From NCBI RefSeq assembly GCF_030539555.1, contig NZ_JAUNXX010000007.1, positions 1-50,948 on the forward strand: a stretch of DNA of 50,948 bases, written 5' to 3'. Origin of the DNA: Methanobrevibacter sp. (GTDB taxonomy: Archaea; Methanobacteriota; Methanobacteria; Methanobacteriales; Methanobacteriaceae). The notes beneath the pieces were generated by a model, which saw nothing but the letters and a program-made list of their open reading frames with translations, searched no databases and was not told the DNA's origin. Below, piece by piece: positions 36,121 through 45,135 of this stretch (the first letter of the stretch is position 1; each line of letters starts with the position of its first letter). The translations under genes were made by a program, and so were the position numbers.

Positions 36121-36205
36121 AATTTTAATATGTGGTTTTTGACATGTAATACTTTTCATTCACTCTCGGCAATTTTTTATATATCAATTCTGATAAAGTA
36201 ATTTC
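36121..36205. promoter_or_regulatory. Divergent promoter, Cas4-like and radical SAM genes
   Basis: TTTTTTATATATC near 36169-36181 serves as a TATA box in both directions. On the plus strand its spacing to the ATG at 36206 would give an almost leaderless transcript. Confidence 0.45.
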
Positions 36206-37066
36206 ATGCATTATGTAACATCTAAAAGCATCCTGTCTAAAAATAATGGAATGAATCTATACAGGGGTTGTACTCATGGATGCATTTACTGTGATTCAAG
36301 AAGTGAAATCTATGGAATGAATCACAGATTCGAGGATATTGAAGTTAAGGAAAACTATTTGGAACTGCTCAAAAAAGAACTTAAAAAAAGACAGCAATCC
36401 ATGATTGGAACAGGGGCAATGACTGATCCATATATTCCTTTGGAAAAACAATTGAAACATGTTAAAAAAACTTTGGAATTAATTTATGATTACGGTTTCG
36501 GATTCACCTGCATTACAAAATCAGACCTTATTTTAAACGACCTGGATTTACTCAAAAAGATTAATGAAAAAACAAAAGCGGTTGTGCAGATGACATTAAC
36601 TACTGCAGATGATGATTTGTGCCAGATAATAGAACCGAACGTATGCACAACACAAAGGCGCATTGAAGTGCTTAATATATTGAAGGAAAATAATATTCCA
36701 ACTGTTGTGTGGCTATGTCCAATACTTCCATACATTAATGATAATGAGGATAATATCAATTCAATTTTGGATTATTGCATTGATTGTAATGTTAAAGGTA
36801 TAATATGCTATGGGATGGGGTTAACATTAAGAAAAGGCAATCGGGAGTATTTTTATTCCAAGCTTGATGAAAATTTCCCAGGATTAAAAGAAAAGTACAT
36901 GAAGGAATATGGGGACAGCTATTCCATTCAAAGTCCAAACAACAAGAAACTGATGGAGATTTTTAAAAAGAGAACCTCTGAAAACGATATCCTAAACAAT
37001 CCTAATGAAATATTTCAGTATTTGCATGAATTTCCTCAAAAATCCTATCAGACCAAATTGATTTAA
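36206..37066 (+). CDS. Radical SAM protein, spore-photoproduct-lyase-like (SPL) family
   Basis: A 286-residue radical SAM enzyme. CTHGCIYCDSR carries the [4Fe-4S]-binding CxxxCxxC (C22, C26, C29). The NLYRGCTHGCIYCDSR block, SMIGTGAMTDPYIPLE and FTCITKSDLILNDLDLL are typical of the archaeal SPL-like or Rv2578c-like group. True spore photoproduct repair is not expected in an archaeon, and the substrate is unknown. It is divergent from the Cas4-like gene and 25 bp ahead of the helicase. Confidence 0.88.
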   Translation: MHYVTSKSILSKNNGMNLYRGCTHGCIYCDSRSEIYGMNHRFEDIEVKENYLELLKKELKKRQQSMIGTGAMTDPYIPLEKQLKHVKKTLELIYDYGFGFTCITKSDLILNDLDLLKKINEKTKAVVQMTLTTADDDLCQIIEPNVCTTQRRIEVLNILKENNIPTVVWLCPILPYINDNEDNINSILDYCIDCNVKGIICYGMGLTLRKGNREYFYSKLDENFPGLKEKYMKEYGDSYSIQSPNNKKLMEIFKKRTSENDILNNPNEIFQYLHEFPQKSYQTKLI

Positions 37067-37091
37067 ATATCTGTTTTTTAATATATTATAA

Positions 37092-38375
37092 ATGATGAAT
37101 TTCACTGATTTCGATATTTCAGATAATATCTTAAAAGCAATTGATGATATGGGATTTAAAAAAGCCACTCCAATTCAAAAAATGGCGATTCCACTCGCAC
37201 TTGATTTTCGTGATGTTACAGCACAGGCACAAACCGGAAGCGGAAAAACACTTGCCTTTTCAATTCCAATATTGGAAAAGATTTTTATTCCGGATAAATC
37301 ACCACAGGCTATTATATTATGTCCGACTAGGGAATTATGCGTTCAGGTAGCTGGAGAGATAGTTAAACTCAGTAAATACATTAAGAAGCTTAAGGTTTTG
37401 GCTGTTTATGGTGGTCAGCCTATTGGAAAACAGACAAGGGTTTTAAAAAAAAGAGTCCATATCATTGTTGGAACTCCAGGTCGTGTGATTGACCATATCG
37501 AACGGGGGAATTTGGATTTGATTGGAATTGAAAGTGTTGTATTGGATGAAGCCGATGAAATGTTGGACATGGGTTTTAGGGAAGATATTGAAACGATTCT
37601 TAAAAATGTTCCTCTCCAAAGGCAAACTTTACTTTTCTCAGCAACAATACCCTCTGAAATCAAAAAAATCGCTAAGGATTACCAGAAAAATCCAAAATTT
37701 ATCAAAATTGAAAACAAGACAGAGAATATACCTAAAATCACACAGTATTCTTTTAAAACAAATCATAAATATAAATTCGATGATCTGTGTAAGCTGTTTG
37801 ATGCTTATAGCATAAAATCAGCATTAATTTTTTGCAACACTAAAAAGGGTGTTGATTTCGTATTTAAAAATTTGAAAAGCAGACAATACTCCTGTGAAGC
37901 TTTACATGGGGACATGACTCAAAAAACAAGGGATAAAGTAATGAATAAATTTCGCAATGGCAATGTCAGCTTTTTAGTTGCAACAGATGTGGCATCAAGA
38001 GGTTTGGACATTTCAAATTTGGACTTCATAATCAATTATGATGTTCCCCAAAATACTGATGGATATATCCATAGAATTGGAAGGACTGCAAGGGCAGGAA
38101 ACATTGGCTATGCCTTTACTTTAGTTGCTCCACATGATTCTCATTCATTCGACACAATTAAAAAAGAATCAAAAATGAAGATTTATCAAAAGAATATTCC
38201 TACTGAAAGTGAAATCGAAGAAATCAAAAACAAAATAATTATGGATAAGGTTAAAAATTCTGTTAAAAATGATGATTTGGAGGAATATTTAAAAATAATC
38301 AAAAAAAGTTCTTCACAAAATCTCAGCAGCGAGGAAATAGCTGCGTGTCTATTAAAAATGGTTAGGGAAAATTAA
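37092..38375 (+). CDS. DEAD-box RNA helicase
   Basis: A 427-residue ATP-dependent RNA helicase. Q-motif TPIQKMAIPLAL, motif I AQTGSGKTLAF, motif Ia PTRELCVQ, GTPGRVIDH, motif II VLDEADEMLDMG, motif III FSATIP, motif V VATDVASRGLDI and motif VI HRIGRTARAG are all present. A short charged C-terminal tail follows. Two Met codons begin the frame (37092, 37095). A TATA-like stretch lies just upstream, so the message may be leaderless. It likely unfolds RNA in ribosome assembly or decay. Confidence 0.95.
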   Translation: MMNFTDFDISDNILKAIDDMGFKKATPIQKMAIPLALDFRDVTAQAQTGSGKTLAFSIPILEKIFIPDKSPQAIILCPTRELCVQVAGEIVKLSKYIKKLKVLAVYGGQPIGKQTRVLKKRVHIIVGTPGRVIDHIERGNLDLIGIESVVLDEADEMLDMGFREDIETILKNVPLQRQTLLFSATIPSEIKKIAKDYQKNPKFIKIENKTENIPKITQYSFKTNHKYKFDDLCKLFDAYSIKSALIFCNTKKGVDFVFKNLKSRQYSCEALHGDMTQKTRDKVMNKFRNGNVSFLVATDVASRGLDISNLDFIINYDVPQNTDGYIHRIGRTARAGNIGYAFTLVAPHDSHSFDTIKKESKMKIYQKNIPTESEIEEIKNKIIMDKVKNSVKNDDLEEYLKIIKKSSSQNLSSEEIAACLLKMVREN

Positions 38376-39188
38376 TTATTTTCCACCATCAATAATATTA
38401 AATTTAATTTTCTCATTTTCGAGTTCACGAATAAATGCTTTGCTCATGTCTCCAACACAAATGGCAATAACATTCAATCCTTTACGTGCAGCATTGGCTG
38501 CCGCTTGCGGTGCAGCAAATTCAATATCTATTGGTATTTCAAGTTTATTTGTAACAGCACGCGCAACAGTACCTGCTACAGCGACTTTATCTATTTTATG
38601 ACCGCTGTTTGTTCCATTTTCATAGATTGTTTTAATTAAATCCAAATCACAGGCTTTGGATCCACCATCTTTAATTGTCGGAACATTAATGAGAGTGACT
38701 TCACCAACGCTCATGTCAATAATACCTGTTAAGTTAGTTAAAGACACATCACAATTAGCTTCAGCATCTTCTAAAACAACACCTGTTGCATTTTCTTCTT
38801 TTTTATGAGCATATAAAACACCATTTTCCATATAGAGTCCAACAATATCTTCTTTTTTTAAATCTTCTTTTGCTATGGCCGGCCATATGGTTTTATAATG
38901 GTTCATAGTTTCCAAAACAGAATCGGTATACTTCCTTAAGCTGATGGCATCTCGTTTTACTTTATCGATACCCGCTTGAGTTATTTTATAAGGTGATCTG
39001 CCATCTTTTGAAGTAATATATCCTAATTCCATTAATGTTTTAATATTTTCAGAAACAGCCTGAATTGTTATTCCTAAACTTTTAGCCAAATCTTTTTGTT
39101 TAAGGTGAGGATCTTGCTTTGATATCTCACTTAAAATCTGAAAGTGAGTAAGCGCACCTCTTTTTTTAAACGCCTTCATATTTCTCAT
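38376..39188 (-). CDS. Winged-helix transcription regulator with C-terminal ligand-domain
   Basis: A 270-residue archaeal regulator. The N-terminal 80 residues are a MarR/TrmB-like winged helix (LTHFQILSEISK, KDLAKSLGITIQAVSENIKTLMELGYI). The remaining 190 residues are a conserved methanobacterial domain with Gly-rich and Ala-rich blocks (VAVAGTVARAVTNKL, FAAPQAAANAARKGLNVIAI) that could bind a small ligand, but I cannot name it. An alternative start is at 39179 (MKAFKKRG). It is monocistronic with a TATA-like AATAAATATATC upstream and abuts the convergent helicase. Confidence 0.8.
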   Translation of the reverse strand: MRNMKAFKKRGALTHFQILSEISKQDPHLKQKDLAKSLGITIQAVSENIKTLMELGYITSKDGRSPYKITQAGIDKVKRDAISLRKYTDSVLETMNHYKTIWPAIAKEDLKKEDIVGLYMENGVLYAHKKEENATGVVLEDAEANCDVSLTNLTGIIDMSVGEVTLINVPTIKDGGSKACDLDLIKTIYENGTNSGHKIDKVAVAGTVARAVTNKLEIPIDIEFAAPQAAANAARKGLNVIAICVGDMSKAFIRELENEKIKFNIIDGGK

Positions 39189-39239
39189 CCCAATAAAATT
39201 AATATGATATATTTATTTATTCAGTTATTATTATATAAA

Positions 39240-40655
39240 TTAATTTGTAATTCTGCCGGTTAATTTTTCATTGAACAGTTCAATAAATTCGCTTTTTTTG
39301 TCAATCGGTATGTAAGCACCGCATGCCATTGCATGTCCGCCGCCTGTTCCACCCACTTGACTTGCAATTTCACGTATAATGCTCCCGAAGTGTATTCCGT
39401 CATAGGACAATAATCTTGAACACCTAAGTGAGATTTTAAGACCGTCAGCATCGGTTTGTGTAAATCCGATTACAGGTTTTTTCCAGTTGCAATATCCCAG
39501 AATCATTCCGGTTACGGTTCCAACTATTTCAGGTTTAATTCCAGTTCCATCAAAGTACTGGAGGTTTTCCAGTTCGATGATATTCGTATCGTCGCTTTCT
39601 GCAATCTGTGAAATTGATGTTGCCAGGTTATATCGGTGAGTTTTGCTGATTGCTTCAAGCTGATCCAATGCTTCAATTCTATCGCCCTTAAGAACTTCCA
39701 TGGCTATTTTTTCTTCATGATTTCTTCCGCATGCATTCATAGCTGTTGAAAATTCGGAGCCGTCCCTTAGAAAACTGTCCTCGTCCTCATTTAAAAATGT
39801 ATAGGAATCTCCAATAATCAGTTGTGGGATATATTTAACATATCGTCCCGGAACAACTTTTGAAATCATTTCAACAAGTTTTTGATATAGCTTTCCTTTT
39901 TCTTCCATTGTAAGTTCATTTAATTTTTTTCTGTTGTGTTTTTCATCAATGCCAAGCTCTTCTAAAACAGCCATTGTTTCGGTAGTGTTGTTGGTAATCG
40001 GTAGCCTGACGTCACTGAAATAGGAAAGGGCAACAAATAGAGGTCTCGTATTCCTTCCATAAATGTTAATGTCACTTTCGGTCAGCTGAAGATATCCTTC
40101 ATCAATTGCATCTTTTTGAATTATTTTATTCAAACCTTCAAAGTGTCCTGTTTTTGTATTTTGCATATCTCCAATTGCAGATAGGACTCCAATCCAGCTT
40201 AAATCTTTATATCCGAATTCACGAGCCAAAAAGTAACACAATCCTCCTCCGCAAACATAATATGACCCGTCTATACCATGATGAAGGGGATTAATTTCAA
40301 GATAGGTATAATCTTTATCATCTGCATAGTCAAGGCTTCTCAGTGGGGGGTGGTGGTCTAGGATGATTATTTTTTGATTTTCACTGGCATTTGTGTCAAT
40401 CCTCTGGCCTGAACCTAAATCCGAAAAGATTGTAAGTTCATGGTCCAGATTTATATCATCCAATACGTCCAGATTAACAAATTCTATGTCATGTTCTTTA
40501 TTCTGTCTGTCAAGGATGGTTGATAATATTGCGCCTGAACAGATGCCGTCGCAATCGATATGTGAGTAGATTTTTATATCTTCAGAGCTTTCAATGATTT
40601 CCTTTGCTTTTTGGTATTGTTCAGACATTGATTGTGGTATTTCCATAATAATCAT
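39240..40655 (-). CDS. DHH-family single-strand exonuclease, archaeal RecJ/GAN-like
   Basis: A 471-residue DHH/DHHA1 phosphoesterase. Metal motifs: YSHIDCDGICSG, TIFSDLGSG, IILDHHPP (DHH), YYVCGGGLCYFLAREFG; the C-terminal DHHA1 nucleic-acid-binding motif is VGGTGGGHAMACGA. The archaeal proteins called GAN bind the replication GINS complex and degrade single-stranded DNA; a nanoRNase-like role is also possible. The start could also be the Met three codons in (40646). The ATG at 40655 overlaps the srp19 stop (ATGA), placing it last in a five-gene operon. Confidence 0.88.
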   Translation of the reverse strand: MIIMEIPQSMSEQYQKAKEIIESSEDIKIYSHIDCDGICSGAILSTILDRQNKEHDIEFVNLDVLDDINLDHELTIFSDLGSGQRIDTNASENQKIIILDHHPPLRSLDYADDKDYTYLEINPLHHGIDGSYYVCGGGLCYFLAREFGYKDLSWIGVLSAIGDMQNTKTGHFEGLNKIIQKDAIDEGYLQLTESDINIYGRNTRPLFVALSYFSDVRLPITNNTTETMAVLEELGIDEKHNRKKLNELTMEEKGKLYQKLVEMISKVVPGRYVKYIPQLIIGDSYTFLNEDEDSFLRDGSEFSTAMNACGRNHEEKIAMEVLKGDRIEALDQLEAISKTHRYNLATSISQIAESDDTNIIELENLQYFDGTGIKPEIVGTVTGMILGYCNWKKPVIGFTQTDADGLKISLRCSRLLSYDGIHFGSIIREIASQVGGTGGGHAMACGAYIPIDKKSEFIELFNEKLTGRITN

Positions 40656-40921
40656 TTTTTAATTTCTTTTATTTTTAAACTAATTTCGCGGATAAGCTCC
40701 AATTTGGTCTTATCCCATTCAACAAGTATTCTTCCAGATTTTTCATACCATTTTCCAGGATATGAAAATTCTTTTTGCACTTCATATTTCAGATTAAGTC
40801 TTTTGAGGGCGGTTTCAATATCTTTGATTGTGGGATCTCTAACGCAGTACTCTTTTGCGATTTTTCGACCTTCGGAAAGACTTAAATTTTTATTTAAATA
40901 TTGTGGCCATACAGTAATCAT
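40652..40921 (-). CDS. srp19: Signal recognition particle 19 kDa protein
   Basis: An 89-residue archaeal SRP19, which binds SRP RNA and helps load SRP54. Seen: VWPQYLNKNLSLSEGRKIAK, CVRDPTIKDIETALKRLNL and the KEFSYPGKWYEKSGRILVEW end, all diagnostic. AGGTG precedes the ATG. It lies 8 bp behind glf and overlaps the RecJ-like gene by 4 bp. Confidence 0.93.
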   Translation of the reverse strand: MITVWPQYLNKNLSLSEGRKIAKEYCVRDPTIKDIETALKRLNLKYEVQKEFSYPGKWYEKSGRILVEWDKTKLELIREISLKIKEIKK

Positions 40922-40929
40922 AGTAACAC

Positions 40930-42024
40930 CTATCTAATTTGATTTTCAAAAATATCTAATGCATCTTTTACAACCAAATCCATATTGTAATACTTGTATT
41001 TGGCTAGTCTTCCAGCAAAGATGACATTTTCTTCTTTTTCCATTTCAGTTTCGTATAATTTGAATTTGTCCAGGTATTCCTGAGTTGGATAAGGATAACA
41101 TTTCTCGCCATTAAAACCGGGATATTCCCTCATGATAGCGGTTTTTCCTTCCACATCCTGCCAGGTTAATTTTTTAAATTCGGTAATTCTTGTAAAGTAT
41201 GGGTCATTCGGATAGTTGACCACTGCAACATCCTGATATGAATCTTCATCAATGATTTCATACACGAAGTTCAAGCATCTGTACAGGAGTTCCCCATACT
41301 TATAATCATAAAAGTAATCAATCGGACCGGTATAAACAAGGGTTTCATAGTTAATTTTATCGATGTAGTCCTTGTAGTCTGATTTGAGACCAACATGAAT
41401 CTTATCGGATTTAATCATGTTTTCACACATTTTAGTAAATCCCTCTTTTGGCATTCCCTGATAAGTGTCTGCAAAGTATCTGTCGTCGTGGTTGAATCTG
41501 AAAGGAATTCTTGAAATGACGCTGGAACTTAGATTTGCAGCTGATGTTCCCCATTGCTTTTCTGTGTAGTTTTTAAATAGTTTTTCGTAAATGTCACGTC
41601 CTGCATTTTTTAAAACAACATCCTCAGAGGATTTCACCTCATCAATGTCCTCTTTGTGCTCATCAATCCACTTGCGCATGGACTTTTCATCCAAATCCAA
41701 ATCATATAATGCATTCAGGGTATCAATACAAATAGGCATTGGAACGAGCTTTCCGTCAACATAGCTTAAGACCCTGTGGACGTAATCGTTCCATTCGGTA
41801 AACTGTGAAAGATAATCATGAACCTTTTTATCATTTGTATGGTAAATATGAGGCCCGTATTTTTGAATTAAAAGTCCATCATCATAAAAATCATATACGT
41901 TTCCACCGATGTGGTCCCTTTTCTCGATAATCAGTACTTCTTCATCTAATTCATTAGCTATTCTCTCAGCTATTGTAAGACCGGACAGACCAGCACCAAC
42001 AATTACATAATTATAATCAGTCAT
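40930..42024 (-). CDS. glf: UDP-galactopyranose mutase
   Basis: A 364-residue flavoenzyme that converts UDP-galactopyranose to UDP-galactofuranose for surface glycans. FAD motif VIVGAGLSGLTIAERIAN, then RDHIGGNVYDFYDDG, YGPHIYHTNDKKVHDYL, KNYTEKQWGTSAANLS, RFNHDDRYFADTYQGMPKEG and FAGRLAKYKYYNMD, all characteristic. It follows a glycosyltransferase by 4 bp, which may use the product. Confidence 0.96.
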   Translation of the reverse strand: MTDYNYVIVGAGLSGLTIAERIANELDEEVLIIEKRDHIGGNVYDFYDDGLLIQKYGPHIYHTNDKKVHDYLSQFTEWNDYVHRVLSYVDGKLVPMPICIDTLNALYDLDLDEKSMRKWIDEHKEDIDEVKSSEDVVLKNAGRDIYEKLFKNYTEKQWGTSAANLSSSVISRIPFRFNHDDRYFADTYQGMPKEGFTKMCENMIKSDKIHVGLKSDYKDYIDKINYETLVYTGPIDYFYDYKYGELLYRCLNFVYEIIDEDSYQDVAVVNYPNDPYFTRITEFKKLTWQDVEGKTAIMREYPGFNGEKCYPYPTQEYLDKFKLYETEMEKEENVIFAGRLAKYKYYNMDLVVKDALDIFENQIR

Positions 42025-42028
42025 TGTT

Positions 42029-43132
42029 TTACTCCTTTGAAATTTGTATTTTGGATTCTATTGCTGTTGTCATTGATGTTAACAACATTCTTGATTTCAA
42101 ATCACTTTTATGAATCTTTTTAAGTTTGTTAACTTTACTTAATAGTAATTTATTCTCTTCTTTTGTAAATGGAGAGTTTTTCCAGGTATGCATCCAGTGA
42201 AGCAGGTGAGGATTAAGTGATACTGTCTGCACGTTTTTTGAAAAGTTTTCAGTTTTCTTTCTGCAGTAGATATAAGCTTCCATAAGTTCATCTAAAAGTC
42301 TCACATTAACAGTATTTGTGATGGATTTGTCATCCGGCAGGTCACGGATGTAGTAATCATAGGAGATGAAGTTATTCAGGTATACAATACCTTTTGCATT
42401 TAACAGTGCCTCCAGGGTAAATGCCATGTCGTCTCCGGTCACATACGGTTTAAAACGAATATTGTTGTCCATTATCAGGTCTCGTTTGTAAATTTTACAC
42501 CATACTGACGGTTGCATTTTCAATAAATCCGGTTCCTGTTCGATATTGTCCACATGTATGATGTCTACTGGTTTGTCTCTGGGATATGTTATTTCCAATG
42601 TTTTACCGTAAAGAACTCTTTCGATAACATTGTCCCAAATAACGTCCGGAACATCGAGGAAGTTTGCAGACTCAAAAGTTTCATCAGGATAGGCACTTTC
42701 CAAATCATCCAGATACGGTGAATATGACTTTTGAACATAGCCACCATATTCGAATATTCTTCTAAAACGGGCAAATGCCAAATCGACATCATATTCCTTG
42801 ATTGCACTGTACAGTCTTTCACATGCATCCGGAGTGTACCTGTCGTCTGGATCCAGGAACATGATGTAGTCTCCGGTGGATGCTTCAATGCCTGTGTTGC
42901 GGGGAGTGTGAGCTCCGCCACTGTTGGTTTCATGATGTATTGCCACGCAACAGTCATACTTTTCAGCATATTCATCGATTATCTTATCGGATCCATCAGT
43001 TGAACAGTCATTAACCATGATAATTTCTAGATTTTCATTTCCAATAGTTTGGTTTATTAGAGAGTCAATCCCTCCTCTAAGATGAGGTCCGACATTAAAA
43101 ATTGGTAAAATAATGCTTATTTTATCATTCAT
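42029..43132 (-). CDS. Glycosyltransferase family 2
   Basis: A 367-residue GT-A glycosyltransferase. Seen: KISIILPIFNVGPHLRGGIDSL, IIMVNDCSTDGSDKII, NSGGAHTPRNTGIEAS and YIMFLDPDDRYTPDAC (the metal-binding DxD). The C-terminal half is a helical acceptor region. No membrane helices are clear. It overlaps hemD by 8 bp and precedes glf, so it may transfer galactofuranose or another sugar to a surface polymer. Confidence 0.93.
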   Translation of the reverse strand: MNDKISIILPIFNVGPHLRGGIDSLINQTIGNENLEIIMVNDCSTDGSDKIIDEYAEKYDCCVAIHHETNSGGAHTPRNTGIEASTGDYIMFLDPDDRYTPDACERLYSAIKEYDVDLAFARFRRIFEYGGYVQKSYSPYLDDLESAYPDETFESANFLDVPDVIWDNVIERVLYGKTLEITYPRDKPVDIIHVDNIEQEPDLLKMQPSVWCKIYKRDLIMDNNIRFKPYVTGDDMAFTLEALLNAKGIVYLNNFISYDYYIRDLPDDKSITNTVNVRLLDELMEAYIYCRKKTENFSKNVQTVSLNPHLLHWMHTWKNSPFTKEENKLLLSKVNKLKKIHKSDLKSRMLLTSMTTAIESKIQISKE

Positions 43133-43895
43133 TTTCTTCTCTCCAAGTCTTAAATAATAATTCCATCATATCCGGAACTGTGTAAGTGTCAGGGTAAATG
43201 TAGGCAATATCATATTTCTCTAAAACATTAGCAGTGATTGGTCCAATACAGACTGTGAGCAGATTGTCATTCAATATTTTTGCAAGTTCCTGTTTGTTGT
43301 CGGCTATTTTGAAGAAATTTTCGACAGTTAGCGGGCTTGTAAAAGTGATGGCATCAATTTCCTTATTTTCAATCATGTCAATCAGTTCTTTAACAGTTTT
43401 GTCATCCATCGGAAACAGGGATTTGTATGCTTCGGCCAAAATCACTTTATTTCCAAGCTTTTCAAGCTCTTCTGGCAAGATAGGTCTTGCAGAAGCAGTT
43501 CTTGGAATCCCAATGGTTTGGTTTGTAATCTCGCGTTTTTTGAACTCTTCAATCAACCCTTCGGCAGTGAAGTCCTGAGGCATTAAATCAACTGTTAATC
43601 CATTTTTTTCAGCTAATTTTCCAGTCTTATTTCCAATAACTGCCAATTTGCAATTTAGGCTTTTTAAAAATTCCGGATGGAATTTATTAAGTGAAACGAT
43701 TGTTGTCGGTGATGTGAATATAATCCAGTCAAGTTCGTCTTTTTTTGATACAAGATTTTTCAAAGATTCGCTGTTGACCGGCTCCAAATCAAGTGTCGGT
43801 GCTAGAATCGCACTGCCTCCCAATTTTTCAACAATCTCACAAGCCTTTTTTGCCCTATCTTTTGGCCTTGTTATTGCAACAACAGGTTTTGACAT
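43125..43895 (-). CDS. hemD: Uroporphyrinogen-III synthase
   Basis: A 256-residue HemD-type protein that closes hydroxymethylbilane to uroporphyrinogen III. HemD is poorly conserved, but the pattern fits: VAITRPKDRAKKACEIVEKLG, WIIFTSPTTIVSLNKF, VIGNKTGKLAEKNGL, ITFTSPLTVENFFKI and VCIGPITANVLEKYDI. It begins the apparent operon hemD-GT2-glf-srp19-RecJ-like. hemB lies elsewhere in the window, so the tetrapyrrole genes are scattered. Confidence 0.9.
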   Translation of the reverse strand: MSKPVVAITRPKDRAKKACEIVEKLGGSAILAPTLDLEPVNSESLKNLVSKKDELDWIIFTSPTTIVSLNKFHPEFLKSLNCKLAVIGNKTGKLAEKNGLTVDLMPQDFTAEGLIEEFKKREITNQTIGIPRTASARPILPEELEKLGNKVILAEAYKSLFPMDDKTVKELIDMIENKEIDAITFTSPLTVENFFKIADNKQELAKILNDNLLTVCIGPITANVLEKYDIAYIYPDTYTVPDMMELLFKTWREENE

Positions 43896-44113
43896 TTCAT
43901 TACCTTCATTAATTTATAATGTTTTATATTTTGTTTTTATTGGTTTATAATGTTTGTTAATTTGAAAAATTTTTAATATTGATTTAACTTGTTAAATTGT
44001 TTTGTTTTGGATTTTTTGGTTGATTTTGAGAAGTCGTAAGGGGTTTAATATATATTGTTGCGAATGTTAACAATTATATAATATGAAAATCATAATTACA
44101 AACAGGTGATAAT
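43896..44113. promoter_or_regulatory. Divergent promoter between hemD operon and flavodoxin pair
   Basis: A 218-bp AT-rich spacer. A TATA-like TTTAATATATATTG lies near 44043, followed by an outward repeat ATTGTT...AACAAT (44054-44074) and AACAGGTGATAAT before the flavodoxin ATG. No RNA or gene is seen. Confidence 0.45.
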
Positions 44114-44572
44114 ATGAGCAATGTATTGGTAGCATATTTCTCAGCAAGCGGTGTTACAAAAAACGTAGCAGAAAAGATTGCAGGTGAAAACGATTATGAC
44201 ATTTTCGAAATTAAACCTGTGGAAATCTACACTCCTGCAGATTTGGACTGGACAGACAAAAATTCAAGGTCAACCATTGAAATGAACGACAAATCATTCA
44301 GACCACCTATTGCCGAAATCTGTGACGTTTCAGCATATGATATAGTTGTAATAGGCTTCCCGGTATGGTGGTATACAGCACCATCAATAATAAACACATT
44401 TATAGAAAGCGTTGATTTGATAGGTAAGACAATCAAGGCATTCTGCACATCCGGAGGATCTGGAATCGACAAATGTGTAAGTGACCTTCAAAATGCATAT
44501 CCTGATCTTGACTTTGCAAAAGGAATGAGATTCATGGGTGATGTTTCAAAAGCTAAGGAGTGGATTGAATGA
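44114..44572 (+). CDS. Flavodoxin-family protein
   Basis: A 152-residue flavodoxin-like protein. VLVAYFSASGVTKNVAEKI is the FMN phosphate loop, VVIGFPVWWYTAPSIINTFIES the aromatic FMN stack, and FCTSGGSGIDKC a third FMN contact region. It may act as an electron carrier or as a quinone or disulfide reductase. AGGTGATAAT precedes the start. It overlaps the next gene by 4 bp. Confidence 0.9.
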   Translation: MSNVLVAYFSASGVTKNVAEKIAGENDYDIFEIKPVEIYTPADLDWTDKNSRSTIEMNDKSFRPPIAEICDVSAYDIVVIGFPVWWYTAPSIINTFIESVDLIGKTIKAFCTSGGSGIDKCVSDLQNAYPDLDFAKGMRFMGDVSKAKEWIE

Positions 44573-45084
44573 ATAAAAAAGTCATTGTAATCAGTTCTTC
44601 ACCAAGAATCGGTGGAAATTCAGATACATTATGTGATGAATTTGTAAGAGGTGCCCTTGACGGTGACAATGCCGCCGTAAAGTATAATCTCGAAGAAATC
44701 AGATTCCATTCATGCAAGGCATGCATGAAATGCAAAACTCCTGAAATGAAGTGTTTTCAGGAAGATGGACTTGCCGAAGTCTTAGATAAGATGATGGAGG
44801 CCGATGTTATTGTATATGCAACTCCGATTTACTATTATTCCATGTGCGGAACTCTAAAAAGATTCTTTGACAGATGCTATCCGATATTCAACCAATTGGA
44901 AGACAAAGATTATTATATCATAACTTCCGCCGGAGCATCAAACGGAAATGCACTGACTGGAATCAGGGATTTCATCAGTTTTTCCAAAAATCCGACAGAA
45001 AAAGCTGTCTTTACTGTAATCGGGGATGCTAAATCCCAACCTGAACTTTTAAAAGAAGTGTATGATGCAGGTTTTGGCTGCTAA
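44569..45084 (+). CDS. NADPH-dependent FMN reductase-like iron-sulfur flavoprotein
   Basis: A 171-residue flavoprotein of the NADPH-dependent FMN reductase fold. VIVISSSPRIGGNSDTLCDEF is the FMN loop, and HSCKACMKCKTPEMKCFQ gives a compact Cys cluster typical of the iron-sulfur flavoproteins of methanogens. VYATPIYYYSMCGTLKRFFDR is the flavin-stacking block. It ends in a cysteine. The start overlaps the preceding flavodoxin (ATGA), so the two probably exchange electrons or handle one substrate. A bidirectional terminator follows. Confidence 0.88.
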   Translation: MNKKVIVISSSPRIGGNSDTLCDEFVRGALDGDNAAVKYNLEEIRFHSCKACMKCKTPEMKCFQEDGLAEVLDKMMEADVIVYATPIYYYSMCGTLKRFFDRCYPIFNQLEDKDYYIITSAGASNGNALTGIRDFISFSKNPTEKAVFTVIGDAKSQPELLKEVYDAGFGC

Positions 45085-45103
45085 AATTTTTAAAAAAAGT
45101 TAT

Positions 45104-45135
45104 TGGAGGATAAATCCTCCACTTTCTAATTTTCT
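45104..45135. terminator. Bidirectional hairpin terminator
   Basis: TGGAGGAT-AA-ATCCTCCA (45104-45121): a perfect 8-bp stem with a two-base loop between two convergent genes, flanked by T-rich (plus) and A-rich (minus-strand T) tracts. Confidence 0.7.

Noticed and set aside
44054-44074. Further copy of the TAACAATTGTTA operator before the flavodoxin gene
   Set aside because: The half-sites are in the opposite arrangement (ATTGTT then AACAAT, nine bases apart), so it is not the same site.
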